This document shows, one piece after another, positions 1 through 8,356 of a DNA stretch of 55,188 nucleotides. The notes under the pieces are model-generated. The model saw only the letters and a program-made list of their open reading frames with translations. It made no database searches and had not been told where the DNA came from. A program made the translations under genes and the position numbers. Every line of letters starts with the position of its first letter. Position 1 is the first letter of the stretch. The DNA comes from an uncultured Desulfovibrio sp. (GTDB lineage: Bacteria > Desulfobacterota > Desulfovibrionia > Desulfovibrionales > Desulfovibrionaceae), in assembly GCF_944324935.1 (NCBI RefSeq), contig NZ_CALUYG010000016.1, positions 1 through 55,188 on the forward strand. Reading direction: 5' to 3'.

Positions 1-44
1 AAAGGAGTTTTTATAACATACGCAAAGCTTTAAGCTTTTTTGAA

Positions 45-70
45 CCTCCCGCCTAGCGGGAGGTTTTCTT
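45..70 (+). terminator. Rho-independent terminator of an upstream plus-strand gene
   Basis: An 8-bp stem (45-52 with 56-63) and a 3-nt loop are followed by TTTTCTT at 64-70. It would end a gene lying left of the window. Nearly the same hairpin and trailer recur at 55025-55056. Confidence 0.75.
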
Positions 71-76
71 CATACA

Positions 77-106
77 AGAAACGGGCCCTGCTTCGGCAGG
101 GCCCGT
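77..106 (-). terminator. Rho-independent terminator of the RND efflux operon
   Basis: A perfect 11-bp GC-rich stem (81-91 with 96-106) closes a TTCG loop. Read on the minus strand it is followed by TTCTTG. It lies about 90 bp downstream of the outer-membrane factor gene and faces the plus-strand terminator at 45-70. Confidence 0.75.
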
Positions 107-194
107 TCGGTGATCAGGCGGTTTGCGGATCGCCGCGGGCGGACGCGTCTTTCGTTGTGCCGTCGCCTCGCGTGTGGCCTGAAGGCGATACGTC

Positions 195-1727
195 CTAGGA
201 AACCGGTCGCGCCGCCGCGGGCACGGCTTCCGGCGTCTTCGGCCCGGCGGTGCGCTGGGCTTCCACCAGCTTGTCGCTGTCCACCAGCACAGGCCCGGGC
301 GTCACGCCGGGATCCTGCCAGCCGCCGCCCAGGGCCATGCACATGCTCACCACCGCATAGAGGCGGTCACGCAGGGCATTGGCCAGCGAGAGCTCGGCGT
401 TGAACAGCTGTCGCTCGGCATCCAGCACGGTCAGGTAGTCGGAATAGCCGTTGTCGTACTGCAGGCGGGCAATGTCCACCGCCCGGCGCAGGCTTTCCAC
501 CTGAGTCCGGTAGCTCTGCACGATGGCGTTGGCTTCGCGCTGCGCCACATAGGCGGAGCGAATGTCGGAGAAGGCCTCGCCCACCGTCTTGCGGTAAGTG
601 GCGATGGCGGCCTTCTTCTGGGCCTCGGCATCCTTGAGGTTATACCAGTTGTAGCCGAAATCCAGCAGCGGCACGCTGGCCGTGGCCCCGTAGTTCCATG
701 TTCCCGAAGGATTGGTGAACAGGTGGCCGAAAGAGGCGCTCAGCGTGCCCAGCGCGCCGGTGATGGAGATGGACGGGAAGAACTGGGCACGCGCCACGCC
801 GATATTGGCATTATAGGCCATGACCAGGAACTCCGCGGCCCGGATGTCGGGCCGCCGCATGAGCAGCTCCGACGGCAGACCTTCGGGAAGCACGGGCGGC
901 GAGGGCATGTCATCGATGGAGCGGCCGCGCTGGATGGCGCCGTCCATGATCTCGCGCGGCGAGCGGCCCAGCAGCACGGCAAGGCTGGCTTCCGCGGAAT
1001 CCACTGCCACCATGGCGCTGTGCAGCTGCGAGCGGGCCGTTTCCACTTCCGCACGGGCCCGCTGCCAGTCCAGTTCGGTGATGTCGCCCTGTTGATAACG
1101 GCTCGTATAGATGCCGAAGGATTCCTCGCGGCTCTTGAGCGTCCGGTTGGCCGTGGCAAGCTGCATGTCCAGCGCCAGCAGCGCAAAGTAACTCTGGGCC
1201 GTCTGACCGGCAATGGACAGGCGCAGGGCTTCCTGACTGAGCAGGGTGTTCATCAGGACATCCGTCAGCATGGTACGCTGATTGCGATACTTGCCCCAGA
1301 AATCCAGCTCCCAGGCGGCGCTCAGCGCGCCCTGGTAAGTGGTGTAGGAACGGTCGGCCAAGGTGCTGTAGTTGGCGCTGCGCTCGGACATGCTCTGAGC
1401 GCCCGCGCCGGCGTCGCCCGTCACCAGCGGGAAGAGGGCGGAGGTCGCCACCCCGGCCTGGGCCGCAGCGGATTCGATGCGCGCCATGCCCTCGGAGAGG
1501 TCGAGATTGTTCTTGAGCGCTTCTTCCACCAGAGCCGTCAGCACCGGGTCATTGAAGCGCTTCCACCAGTCCGTATACAGCGGCTGGGTCTTCAGATCCA
1601 CCTTGCGCCACTGGCTCGGCATGTCGAAGGTCTCGCGCTCGTATTTGGGGGCCAGCGAGCAGCCCCCCAGCACGAAAAGCACCGTCAGGCACGCGGTCAG
1701 CGCCCGAAGACGGGGAAACGCGGTCAT
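195..1727 (-). CDS. RND efflux outer-membrane lipoprotein (NodT/OprM/CusC family)
   Basis: The product is a 510-residue outer-membrane channel of a tripartite efflux pump. The N-terminus is a lipoprotein signal ending in lipobox LGGC (Cys23), so it is probably lipid-anchored in the outer membrane. The body has two TolC-type repeats with the typical RRPDIRAAE segment and a C-terminal segment of the LQYDNGYSDYLTVLDAERQL type. It is the last gene of a three-gene minus-strand operon, and its ATG overlaps the stop of the pump gene by four bases (ATGA), suggesting translational coupling. The length is slightly above the usual 460-490 residues because of a Pro/Ala-rich tail. The family is clear; the substrate cannot be told from sequence. 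Confidence 0.95.
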   Translation of the reverse strand: MTAFPRLRALTACLTVLFVLGGCSLAPKYERETFDMPSQWRKVDLKTQPLYTDWWKRFNDPVLTALVEEALKNNLDLSEGMARIESAAAQAGVATSALFPLVTGDAGAGAQSMSERSANYSTLADRSYTTYQGALSAAWELDFWGKYRNQRTMLTDVLMNTLLSQEALRLSIAGQTAQSYFALLALDMQLATANRTLKSREESFGIYTSRYQQGDITELDWQRARAEVETARSQLHSAMVAVDSAEASLAVLLGRSPREIMDGAIQRGRSIDDMPSPPVLPEGLPSELLMRRPDIRAAEFLVMAYNANIGVARAQFFPSISITGALGTLSASFGHLFTNPSGTWNYGATASVPLLDFGYNWYNLKDAEAQKKAAIATYRKTVGEAFSDIRSAYVAQREANAIVQSYRTQVESLRRAVDIARLQYDNGYSDYLTVLDAERQLFNAELSLANALRDRLYAVVSMCMALGGGWQDPGVTPGPVLVDSDKLVEAQRTAGPKTPEAVPAAARPVS

Positions 1728-4700
1728 ATGTCGTCCTCCTCGAAGCGTCCCTTCCCTTCATTGGGGTCGCGCTTGCCCTGCAGGCGCAGGGAAACGGACA
1801 TGATGAACCGGAAGAAGAACGGAATGAACAGAGTGGCAAGGCAGGTGGCGGCCAGCATGCCGCCCACCACGGCCGTACCGATGGCGTGCCGGCTGTTGGC
1901 GCCCGCGCCGGAACTGATGGCCAGCGGCACGCAGCCCAGGATGAAGGCCAGGGAGGTCATGACGATGGGGCGGAAGCGCAGGCGGGCGGCGTGCATGGCC
2001 GCCACGTCCAGACTGCGCCCGTCACGCCAGGCCTCGACGGCGAACTCCACGATGAGGATGGCGTTCTTGGCCGCCAGCCCCACGAGGGTCACCAGCGCCA
2101 CCTGGAAGTACACGTCATTGGAGAGGTCCCGCAGCCAGGTGGCCACCAGCGCGCCGAACACGCCGAAGGGCACGGCCGTGAGCACGGCCAGCGGCAGGGA
2201 CCAGCTTTCGTACTGGGCGGCAAGGATCAGGAAGACCATGACCAGCGCCAGCACGAAGATGATGGTGGTATCCGCGCTGGCCAGCATTTCCTGGAGGGCG
2301 GAACCCACCCAGCCAAGGGCGTAATTGCTGTCCAGTACGTCGGCAGCCACCTGATCCATGGCCGCCAGCGCCTGACCGGAGGAATAGCCCGGCGCGGGAT
2401 CCCCCATGAGGTGGGCCGCCGGGAACACGTTGTACCGCTCCATGGTCTGGGGCGCGGTACGCCGCTCCAGGGTCATAATGGCCGACAGCGGCACCATTTC
2501 TCCCTGATTCGTCCGCACGAAAACATCGTGCAGGGATTCGGGCAGCAGGCGGTAGTCGGCCTCGGACTGCATGCGCACCTGGAAGGTGCGGCCGAGGTAG
2601 TTGAAGTCATTGATGTACATGGCGCCGAAGGAGGCGTTCATGGCCGTGAAGACGTCGCTGATGCTGATGCCCATGTCCTTGCAGCGGTCGCGGTCCAGAT
2701 TGGCGTAGAGCTGGGGCGCGCCGGTGGAAAAGAGGCTGCGCAGCGAACCGATGGCCGGATAGCGGCGATTGCCGTTCTCATCCGTGGACATGGCCGCGGT
2801 GACGAACTTGTTGGCCATGGCCTCGAGATCCTGGCTCGTGCCGTCGCCGCGCATCTGGATGTAGCATTCAAAGCCGCCCGTGGTGGACATGCCGCTGATG
2901 GGCGGCGGCGTGAAGCCGATGGTCACGGCCTCGGGCTGCATCATGGTCACGGCCATGACGCTGGCGCTGATGGCGTCGGCGCTGCTCTCCGGGGTCTTGC
3001 GCTCGCTCCACGGCTTGAGCGTGGCGAAGAAGGTGCCGTAATTGCTCTTGGTGGACATGGAGGTGATGTCCAGCCCGTTGATGGACATGACGGTCTCCAC
3101 GGCCGGATTCTTGAGCAGCCTGTCGGCGATGAGCCGCGTCACATCCGTCGTGCGGGACTGCACCGCGCCGTCGTCGAGGATGGCCATGCCGAGGATGTAG
3201 CCCTGGTCCTCATTGGGAACGAGGCCGCCGGGCACGACCTTGAACAGCCAGACGGTGGCCGCGATCATGATGGCGAAGAGGGCGAAGGCCCGCAGCGCGG
3301 AATCCTTGATGAAGCGCACGATGCGCACATATTTGTGCGTGGTCTTGGTGAACAGATAGTTGAAGACCACGAAGGGCCTGGCCGGCTGATGGTCATGGGC
3401 ATGGGGTTTGAGCAGCAGCGCGCAGAGCGACGGGGTCAGCGTCAGGGCCACGATGCCGGAGAGTACCACGGACACCGAGATGGTGATGGCGAACTGTTTG
3501 TACATCTGGCCGGCCAGACCGCCCATGAAGGAGACCGGGATAAACACCGCGCAGAGCACCAGCACGATGGCGATGACCGGGGCCGTCACTTCGCTCATGG
3601 CCTTGGCCGTGGCTTCCTTGGGCGGCAGATGCTCCGTGGACATGATGCGTTCCACGTTTTCCAGCACCACGATGGCGTCGTCCACCACGATGCCGATGGC
3701 CAGCACCATGCCGAAGAGCGTCAGGGTGTTGATGGTGTAGCCGAGGGCGTACATGCCCGCGAAGGTCCCGATGATGGACACCGGCACGGCGATGCAGGGG
3801 ATGAGCGTGGCCCGCCAGCTCTGCAGGAAGACATAGACCACGATGAACACGAGGATCATGGCTTCCACAAGGGTATGGATGACTTCGTTGATGGATTCCA
3901 TGACGAAGTCGTTGGTATCCACGATGACCTTGTAGGCGACGCCGTCGGGGAAGCTCTTCGCCAGCTCTTCGAGACGGGCCGTCACGGCGTCGCCGGTGGA
4001 GATGGCGTTGGCGCCCGGCAGGAGGTAGACCCCCATGCCGCGGGCCTTCATGCCGTTCATTTCGGTGCTGACGCTGTAGTCCTTGCCGCCCATCTCGATG
4101 CGGGCGACATCCTTGAGGCGCAGCATGGCGCTGTCCTCGCCGGTGCGTACGATGATCTCGCCGAATTCCTCCGGCGTGCTGAAGCGGCCCTTGGTGTCGA
4201 TCTGCCAGGAAAGCTCGGCATTCTGGGGCAGCGGCGGGTCGCCGAGGCGGCCGGGCGAGAACTGCGAGTTCTGCTCCTGGATGGCGGCGGCGATGTCGCT
4301 GACGGACAGGTTGTACTTGGCCAGCTTGTCCGGCTGAATCCAGATGCGCATGGCGTAGTCCATCTGGCCGAACACGGACACGTCGCCCACGCCGGGCACG
4401 CGCTTGAGTTCGTCGGCCACGTTCATCTGCATGTAGTTGTGCAGAAAGACTTCGTCGTAGCGCCCGTCGGGCGAGTACATGGCGATGACCTGCAGCATGG
4501 CCGGCGAACGCTTGGTCACGGTCACGCCCTGCAGGCGCACGCTCTCGGGCAGGGTCGTCTGGGCAAGGTTTACCTTGTTGTTGACGTTGACCAGCGCCAT
4601 GTCCGGGTTGGTTCCCAGCGAAAAGTAGACGTTGACCGAACCGGAGCCGGACCCGGATGAGGCCGTGGACGTCATGTAGAGCATGTTTTCCACGCCGTTG

Positions 4701-4921
4701 ATGTTCACTTCCAGCGGAGCCAGCACGGTGGCGGCGATGGTCTCCGCCGAAGCGCCGGGGTAGTACGCGGACACGTTGACCGTGGGCGGCACAAGGTCGG
4801 GATACTGGGCGATGGGCAGGGCCTTCATGGCCAGCGCGCCCACGAGCGTGATGACGATGGAGATGACCGACGAAAGGATCGGCCGTCTCAAAAAGAGATT
4901 GGGTTTAGCGGAGGCAGCCAT
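1724..4921 (-). CDS. RND efflux pump inner-membrane transporter (HAE1, AcrB/MexB type)
   Basis: This is a 1065-residue proton-driven drug or hydrophobic-compound exporter of normal AcrB size. TM1 starts near residue 12 (PILSSVISIVITLVGALA). The TM4 proton-relay Asp pair is present in GIVVDDAIVVLENVER, which marks it as an HAE1-type pump rather than a heavy-metal pump. Two large periplasmic porter/docking regions and a second TM block follow, as in the family. It sits between the adaptor gene (gap of about 10 bp upstream) and the outer-membrane factor (4-bp overlap downstream). No TetR- or MarR-type regulator gene lies beside the operon in this window. The substrate is unknown. Confidence 0.96.
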   Translation of the reverse strand: MAASAKPNLFLRRPILSSVISIVITLVGALAMKALPIAQYPDLVPPTVNVSAYYPGASAETIAATVLAPLEVNINGVENMLYMTSTASSGSGSGSVNVYFSLGTNPDMALVNVNNKVNLAQTTLPESVRLQGVTVTKRSPAMLQVIAMYSPDGRYDEVFLHNYMQMNVADELKRVPGVGDVSVFGQMDYAMRIWIQPDKLAKYNLSVSDIAAAIQEQNSQFSPGRLGDPPLPQNAELSWQIDTKGRFSTPEEFGEIIVRTGEDSAMLRLKDVARIEMGGKDYSVSTEMNGMKARGMGVYLLPGANAISTGDAVTARLEELAKSFPDGVAYKVIVDTNDFVMESINEVIHTLVEAMILVFIVVYVFLQSWRATLIPCIAVPVSIIGTFAGMYALGYTINTLTLFGMVLAIGIVVDDAIVVLENVERIMSTEHLPPKEATAKAMSEVTAPVIAIVLVLCAVFIPVSFMGGLAGQMYKQFAITISVSVVLSGIVALTLTPSLCALLLKPHAHDHQPARPFVVFNYLFTKTTHKYVRIVRFIKDSALRAFALFAIMIAATVWLFKVVPGGLVPNEDQGYILGMAILDDGAVQSRTTDVTRLIADRLLKNPAVETVMSINGLDITSMSTKSNYGTFFATLKPWSERKTPESSADAISASVMAVTMMQPEAVTIGFTPPPISGMSTTGGFECYIQMRGDGTSQDLEAMANKFVTAAMSTDENGNRRYPAIGSLRSLFSTGAPQLYANLDRDRCKDMGISISDVFTAMNASFGAMYINDFNYLGRTFQVRMQSEADYRLLPESLHDVFVRTNQGEMVPLSAIMTLERRTAPQTMERYNVFPAAHLMGDPAPGYSSGQALAAMDQVAADVLDSNYALGWVGSALQEMLASADTTIIFVLALVMVFLILAAQYESWSLPLAVLTAVPFGVFGALVATWLRDLSNDVYFQVALVTLVGLAAKNAILIVEFAVEAWRDGRSLDVAAMHAARLRFRPIVMTSLAFILGCVPLAISSGAGANSRHAIGTAVVGGMLAATCLATLFIPFFFRFIMSVSLRLQGKRDPNEGKGRFEEDDI

Positions 4922-4931
4922 GACGCATCAC

Positions 4932-6119
4932 CTACTGGGCGGCCTTTTCCGCGTTGTCGTCCTTGCCGGCCTCCTTGCCGTCGCCGCCGGATGCGGCGGC
5001 CTTGCCGCCCTTCTCCTGTCCGGGCGCGGCCGCCTGGACGTCCTGATTCTGCGGGGTCACGGGCTGACCGGGACGGGCCTTGACGAGACCTTCGCTGATG
5101 ATGACCTCGCCGCCCTTGAGGCCGGAGTCCACAAGGTACATGTCACCGACGGTCTCGCTGACCGTCACGGGCACGGAATGCACGATATTGTCCTTGTCCA
5201 CGGTCAGGACGAAGGACCCCTTCTGGGTGATGAGCAGGGACTTCTGGGGGATGAGGATGGCGTCCACCAGCACGTCGCCTTCCATGAAGATGCGCACATA
5301 CTGCCCGGGCATGATGGCCCCGGAGGAATTATCGAAGGTGGCCCGGGCCTTGATGACCCCGGTGGTGGGCTGCACGCGGCTGTCGATGAAGTTGATGACC
5401 CCTTCCACCGGGCTCATGCTGCCGTCCAGCAGACGCAGACGGGCTTTATAGAGATTGTTTTCCGGGAAGCGCAGACGACCTTCCGCCGCCAGCTGCTGCC
5501 GGCGCATGCGCTCCGGCGCGGCGATGGAGAAGTCGATGTACATGGGGTCGGTCTGCTCCACATAGGTGAGCAGGGAGTTATTGCTCACCAGGTTGCCGGG
5601 CGTGTAATTTTCCTTGGAGCTGTAGCCGGAGACCGGCGACACCACCTGGCAGTAGTCCAGATTGATCTTGGCCTGGCGCAGGGCGGCCCGGGCGCTGTCG
5701 TAGGCGGCGCGGGCGTTGTCGCGGTCCTTCTGGGAAACGGCGTTCTTCTCGTACAGGGGGCGGATGCGCTGCCATTCGCGGGCAGCGCTGTCGTACTGGG
5801 CCTGGGCCTGCTGCACCTGCGCTTCGTACTGGTCACGCTCGATCTGGAAAAGCAGCTGCCCTTCCTTCACGAACGCCCCTTCATCATACAGGCGCTTCTC
5901 GATGATGCCCTGTACCCGGGCACGCACTTCCACGGAACGGGAACCGGAAGCCTGGGCCTGGTACTGGGCTGTCCAGGGCCGGTCCTTGGCCTCCACATGA
6001 AAAACGCTCACCAGCGGCCCTTTCCCCCCCTGCTGCGCCTGCTCTTCGCCCTTGCAGGCGGCAAGCTGGACAAGCACGAGGAGGGCAAGCGCCGCTGAAA
6101 ACATCTTACGAGTACGCAT
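4932..6119 (-). CDS. RND efflux periplasmic adaptor lipoprotein (AcrA/MexA family)
   Basis: The product is a 395-residue membrane-fusion protein linking pump and outer-membrane channel. Its lipoprotein signal has lipobox LAAC about 20 residues in. A lipoyl-type half-motif (VRARVQGIIEKRLYDEGAFVKEG), a coiled-coil hairpin with the typical QVQQAQAQYDSAAREWQR helix and a barrel domain follow in family order. The tail is Ala/Gly/Lys-rich. I chose the ATG at 6119 because GGAG lies 10 bases upstream; a GTG two codons earlier (6125) is also in frame but too close to that ribosome binding site. It is the first gene of the operon. Confidence 0.95.
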   Translation of the reverse strand: MRTRKMFSAALALLVLVQLAACKGEEQAQQGGKGPLVSVFHVEAKDRPWTAQYQAQASGSRSVEVRARVQGIIEKRLYDEGAFVKEGQLLFQIERDQYEAQVQQAQAQYDSAAREWQRIRPLYEKNAVSQKDRDNARAAYDSARAALRQAKINLDYCQVVSPVSGYSSKENYTPGNLVSNNSLLTYVEQTDPMYIDFSIAAPERMRRQQLAAEGRLRFPENNLYKARLRLLDGSMSPVEGVINFIDSRVQPTTGVIKARATFDNSSGAIMPGQYVRIFMEGDVLVDAILIPQKSLLITQKGSFVLTVDKDNIVHSVPVTVSETVGDMYLVDSGLKGGEVIISEGLVKARPGQPVTPQNQDVQAAAPGQEKGGKAAASGGDGKEAGKDDNAEKAAQ

Positions 6120-6471
6120 CGTCACAAAACTCCATAAGCGGTTGCCCGCTTTTCACAATAGTTGCCGCCGCAGCGGACGCGGAAGACAGAAGACACGGCT
6201 GCAATCAGCGGAAGGCGTCGTACGGCGCACGCGCTTTCCTGCCGAATGCAGCCCGGTCTTCCCCGGCGGCAGACAGCGCACTTTCTTTAGGCACTTTCCT
6301 CCGCAGGGGGGAACAAACTGTCGAAAAACATACTTTCGCCGTTTGTGTCAAGAAAGGCGACGGAAATGTCGCCTCTTTCTGCTCCCTAAAAACCAAATGA
6401 TTCCAACAGGTTGAAAATACGTATGTTTTTTCTGCAACCTGCTGATTTCATTGACTAAAATTTTTCAACCT
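6120..6471. other. Intergenic region upstream of the RND operon
   Basis: This 352-bp stretch carries no convincing gene. It holds the likely RND promoter/operator (6314-6351). At 6408-6460, CAGGTTG and CAACCTG form an inverted repeat 21 bases apart beside T-rich sequence, which could end the minus-strand gene at 6472. Confidence 0.5.
6314..6351 (-). promoter_or_regulatory. Candidate promoter and operator of the RND efflux operon
   Basis: On the minus strand a perfect TTGACA (6351-6346) is followed at once by an imperfect inverted repeat, CAAACGGCGAAA (6345-6334) and TTTCGACAGTTTG (6326-6314), 7 bases apart. This arrangement resembles a repressor site inside a promoter. The -10 element is not well defined, because the best TATGTT is only 14 bases away. 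Confidence 0.35.
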
Positions 6472-7104
6472 TTATTCGTCGCCTTCATCGCCCGTATAGA
6501 GGCCCGCCGCGGCAAGACGGGTATGCTGCGCGGCAAGGCGGATGAAGACGCACCACCAGAGAGCGTTCTTGAGTATCTGGGTACGGTTGCGGCGCCGGGG
6601 CGTCATGCTGGGGCGCAGGGCGCTCAGCTCGAGGGAATGTTCTCCGCCGGTCTCGCTCAGATAGGCCACGCGCAGTTCGATACGCTGCATCTCGTTGACC
6701 TTGTCCGGCGGGTACTGGCTCAGGAGCCGGGCCGAGATGTCCGTGGCCTTGGCCGTGCTCGTGGGCATGTCCGAGCTGTTCTCGGCGATGTCCTGGATGA
6801 GGCCGTCGACGATCAGGTCCACGGAGGTCACGTTGCAAAGATTGATCTTGCCGCGTCCGGCTTCGGCATGCTGCCGCACGACACGGTAATAGAAGCCGCC
6901 CATCTCCTCGGAGACGCCGATGACCACCGTGCTCTGATCCGCACCGGCATAGACGCCGACCTGGGCCGTCATGCGGGTATCGTCGGCGATCTCCGCCTTG
7001 ATGGCGGCGATGAGGCGGCGCTGTACCAGCAGGCGACGCCGGGCTTCCATATAAATAATGGCGATGGCGCTCAGGAGGAGCAGGACGATGAAAAGCTGAA
7101 CCAC
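6472..7104 (-). CDS. Hypothetical membrane-anchored protein
   Basis: I do not recognise this 210-residue protein. It starts with GTG, supported by AAGGAG six bases upstream. Residues 2-19 form one hydrophobic helix (VQLFIVLLLLSAIAIIYM), followed by a basic stretch, which suggests an N-terminal anchor with the rest in the cytoplasm. The middle is mixed alpha/beta with a repeated theme of hydrophobic strands. The C-terminal 50 residues are Arg-rich, with a weakly hydrophobic patch (ALWWCVFIRLAA). It stands alone between the xdhC-like gene, which has its own terminator, and the RND promoter region. The composition resembles its neighbours, so there is no sign of recent transfer. Confidence 0.6.
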   Translation of the reverse strand: MVQLFIVLLLLSAIAIIYMEARRRLLVQRRLIAAIKAEIADDTRMTAQVGVYAGADQSTVVIGVSEEMGGFYYRVVRQHAEAGRGKINLCNVTSVDLIVDGLIQDIAENSSDMPTSTAKATDISARLLSQYPPDKVNEMQRIELRVAYLSETGGEHSLELSALRPSMTPRRRNRTQILKNALWWCVFIRLAAQHTRLAAAGLYTGDEGDE

Positions 7105-7119
7105 GGGAAACTCCTTCGC

Positions 7120-7163
7120 AAAAAAACGGGAAGCCGCCCGGCGTGACGCCTGCGGCCGGGCGG
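7120..7163 (-). terminator. Rho-independent terminator of the topA-xdhC operon
   Basis: A perfect 9-bp stem (7134-7142 with 7155-7163) lies just past the xdhC-like stop. On the minus strand it is followed, after a 7-nt spacer, by seven T (7126-7120). The ribosome binding site of the next gene comes immediately after. Confidence 0.65.
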
Positions 7164-7165
7164 TA

Positions 7166-8356
7166 TCAGTCGTCGATGCGCAGTCGCTGCAAGGTCCCGG
7201 CGCGGGCGGCCAGCAGCTCGGCCACCACGGATACGGCGATCTGCTGCGGCGAATCCGCCCCGATGGGCAACCCTATGGGGCAGCGCACGCAGGCCAGCTC
7301 CGCATCGGGCACGCCCTCCTTGCGCAGGGCGGCGTAGACGCTTTCTTTCTTGGAACGGCTGCCGATCATGCCGATATAGAAGGCATGGCTTTCCAGCGCC
7401 TGCACCAGCACCTCGCGATCGAAACTGTGCCCGCGCGTCATAATGGCCACATAATGCCGCCTGCCGATGCCGCAGGCGCGGACAAGATTGGCAAAGGCCT
7501 GGAGCACGAAACAGTGGCGCGCCATGGGAAAGCGCTCGGCCGAGGCGAATTCCGCCCTGTCGTCCACCACATCCACCACGAAACCGCAGGCGTGCGCCAG
7601 CGTGGCCACCTCAAGCGACACATGCCCGCCGCCGCACAGCAGCAGCACCGGGGGCGTATCCAGCGGCTCCATGTAGACGCGGGCCACCGTCGTATCCACA
7701 AGCCCGGCCTTGCCCTTGCGCTTGTCCAGCAGGGCGCGGGCCGGATCCAACCCGATGATGACATTGGGCGTATCCTCCGGGATGAGCGGCACATCCGCCG
7801 TCCTGCCGTCGGGCAGGGCCTCGGGCCGCCGCTCCAGATAGAGGACGCGCCGGGGCAGGCTCTCGCGGGTGACATCCACCGACCAGATGCCGTCGATGCC
7901 CTGGTCCAGGGCCCGCTGGGCCTGACGGAACAGCGGGGCCTGTGCGACGGAAAGACTTTCGCAGAGCACCTCCATGCTGCCGCCGCAGATCATGTCCGTG
8001 TCGGCGCTGCCGTCCATGCTGCAACGGTGGCAGGCGGAAAGACCGCTGGCAAGACACTGGCGGGCCATCTCCAGCGCGGCGGCTTCCAGCGCGCCGCCGC
8101 CCACGGTCCCCAGCAGGCCCTGTGAGGTCAGCAGGGCCCGCGTGCCGGCGCCGCGCGGGGCGGAGCCCTCCCGGCTGATCACGGTCATCAGGACGGCCCG
8201 CTGCCCGGCCTCCAGCAGGTCGGCGATGCGCTGCTCCAGCCCGAGCGGACTGCTCAACGGCGTGATGCGGGGCGGAGGCGGCGGCGTCACCGCGCCTGCG
8301 GGGATGCGCTCGTCATTCCGGCGCTTGCCGTCTTCCGGCTTCGGCTTTTTAGGCAT
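7166..8356 (-). CDS. XdhC/CoxI family protein (molybdenum-enzyme maturation)
   Basis: This 396-residue protein has both halves of the XdhC family. The N-terminal XdhC/CoxI region contains EGSAPRGAGTRALL and the TVGGGALEAAA segment. The C-terminal Rossmann-like region contains LLLCGGGHVSLEVATLAHACGF and IGMIGSRSKKE. Family members bind molybdenum cofactor and help insert the sulfurated form into xanthine-dehydrogenase-type enzymes; which enzyme this one serves is not shown here. Its start overlaps the topA stop by 8 bases, so it is probably translated from the topA mRNA. A Pro-rich basic leader of about 35 residues precedes the conserved part. No molybdenum enzyme gene is nearby. Confidence 0.88.
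   Translation of the reverse strand: MPKKPKPEDGKRRNDERIPAGAVTPPPPPRITPLSSPLGLEQRIADLLEAGQRAVLMTVISREGSAPRGAGTRALLTSQGLLGTVGGGALEAAALEMARQCLASGLSACHRCSMDGSADTDMICGGSMEVLCESLSVAQAPLFRQAQRALDQGIDGIWSVDVTRESLPRRVLYLERRPEALPDGRTADVPLIPEDTPNVIIGLDPARALLDKRKGKAGLVDTTVARVYMEPLDTPPVLLLCGGGHVSLEVATLAHACGFVVDVVDDRAEFASAERFPMARHCFVLQAFANLVRACGIGRRHYVAIMTRGHSFDREVLVQALESHAFYIGMIGSRSKKESVYAALRKEGVPDAELACVRCPIGLPIGADSPQQIAVSVVAELLAARAGTLQRLRIDD

Noticed and set aside
1886..4660. A 924-codon open frame on the plus strand across the RND pump gene
   Set aside because: It is antisense to a full-length AcrB-type gene, has Gly/His/Arg-rich composition typical of reversed GC-rich codons, and lacks a domain or ribosome binding site.
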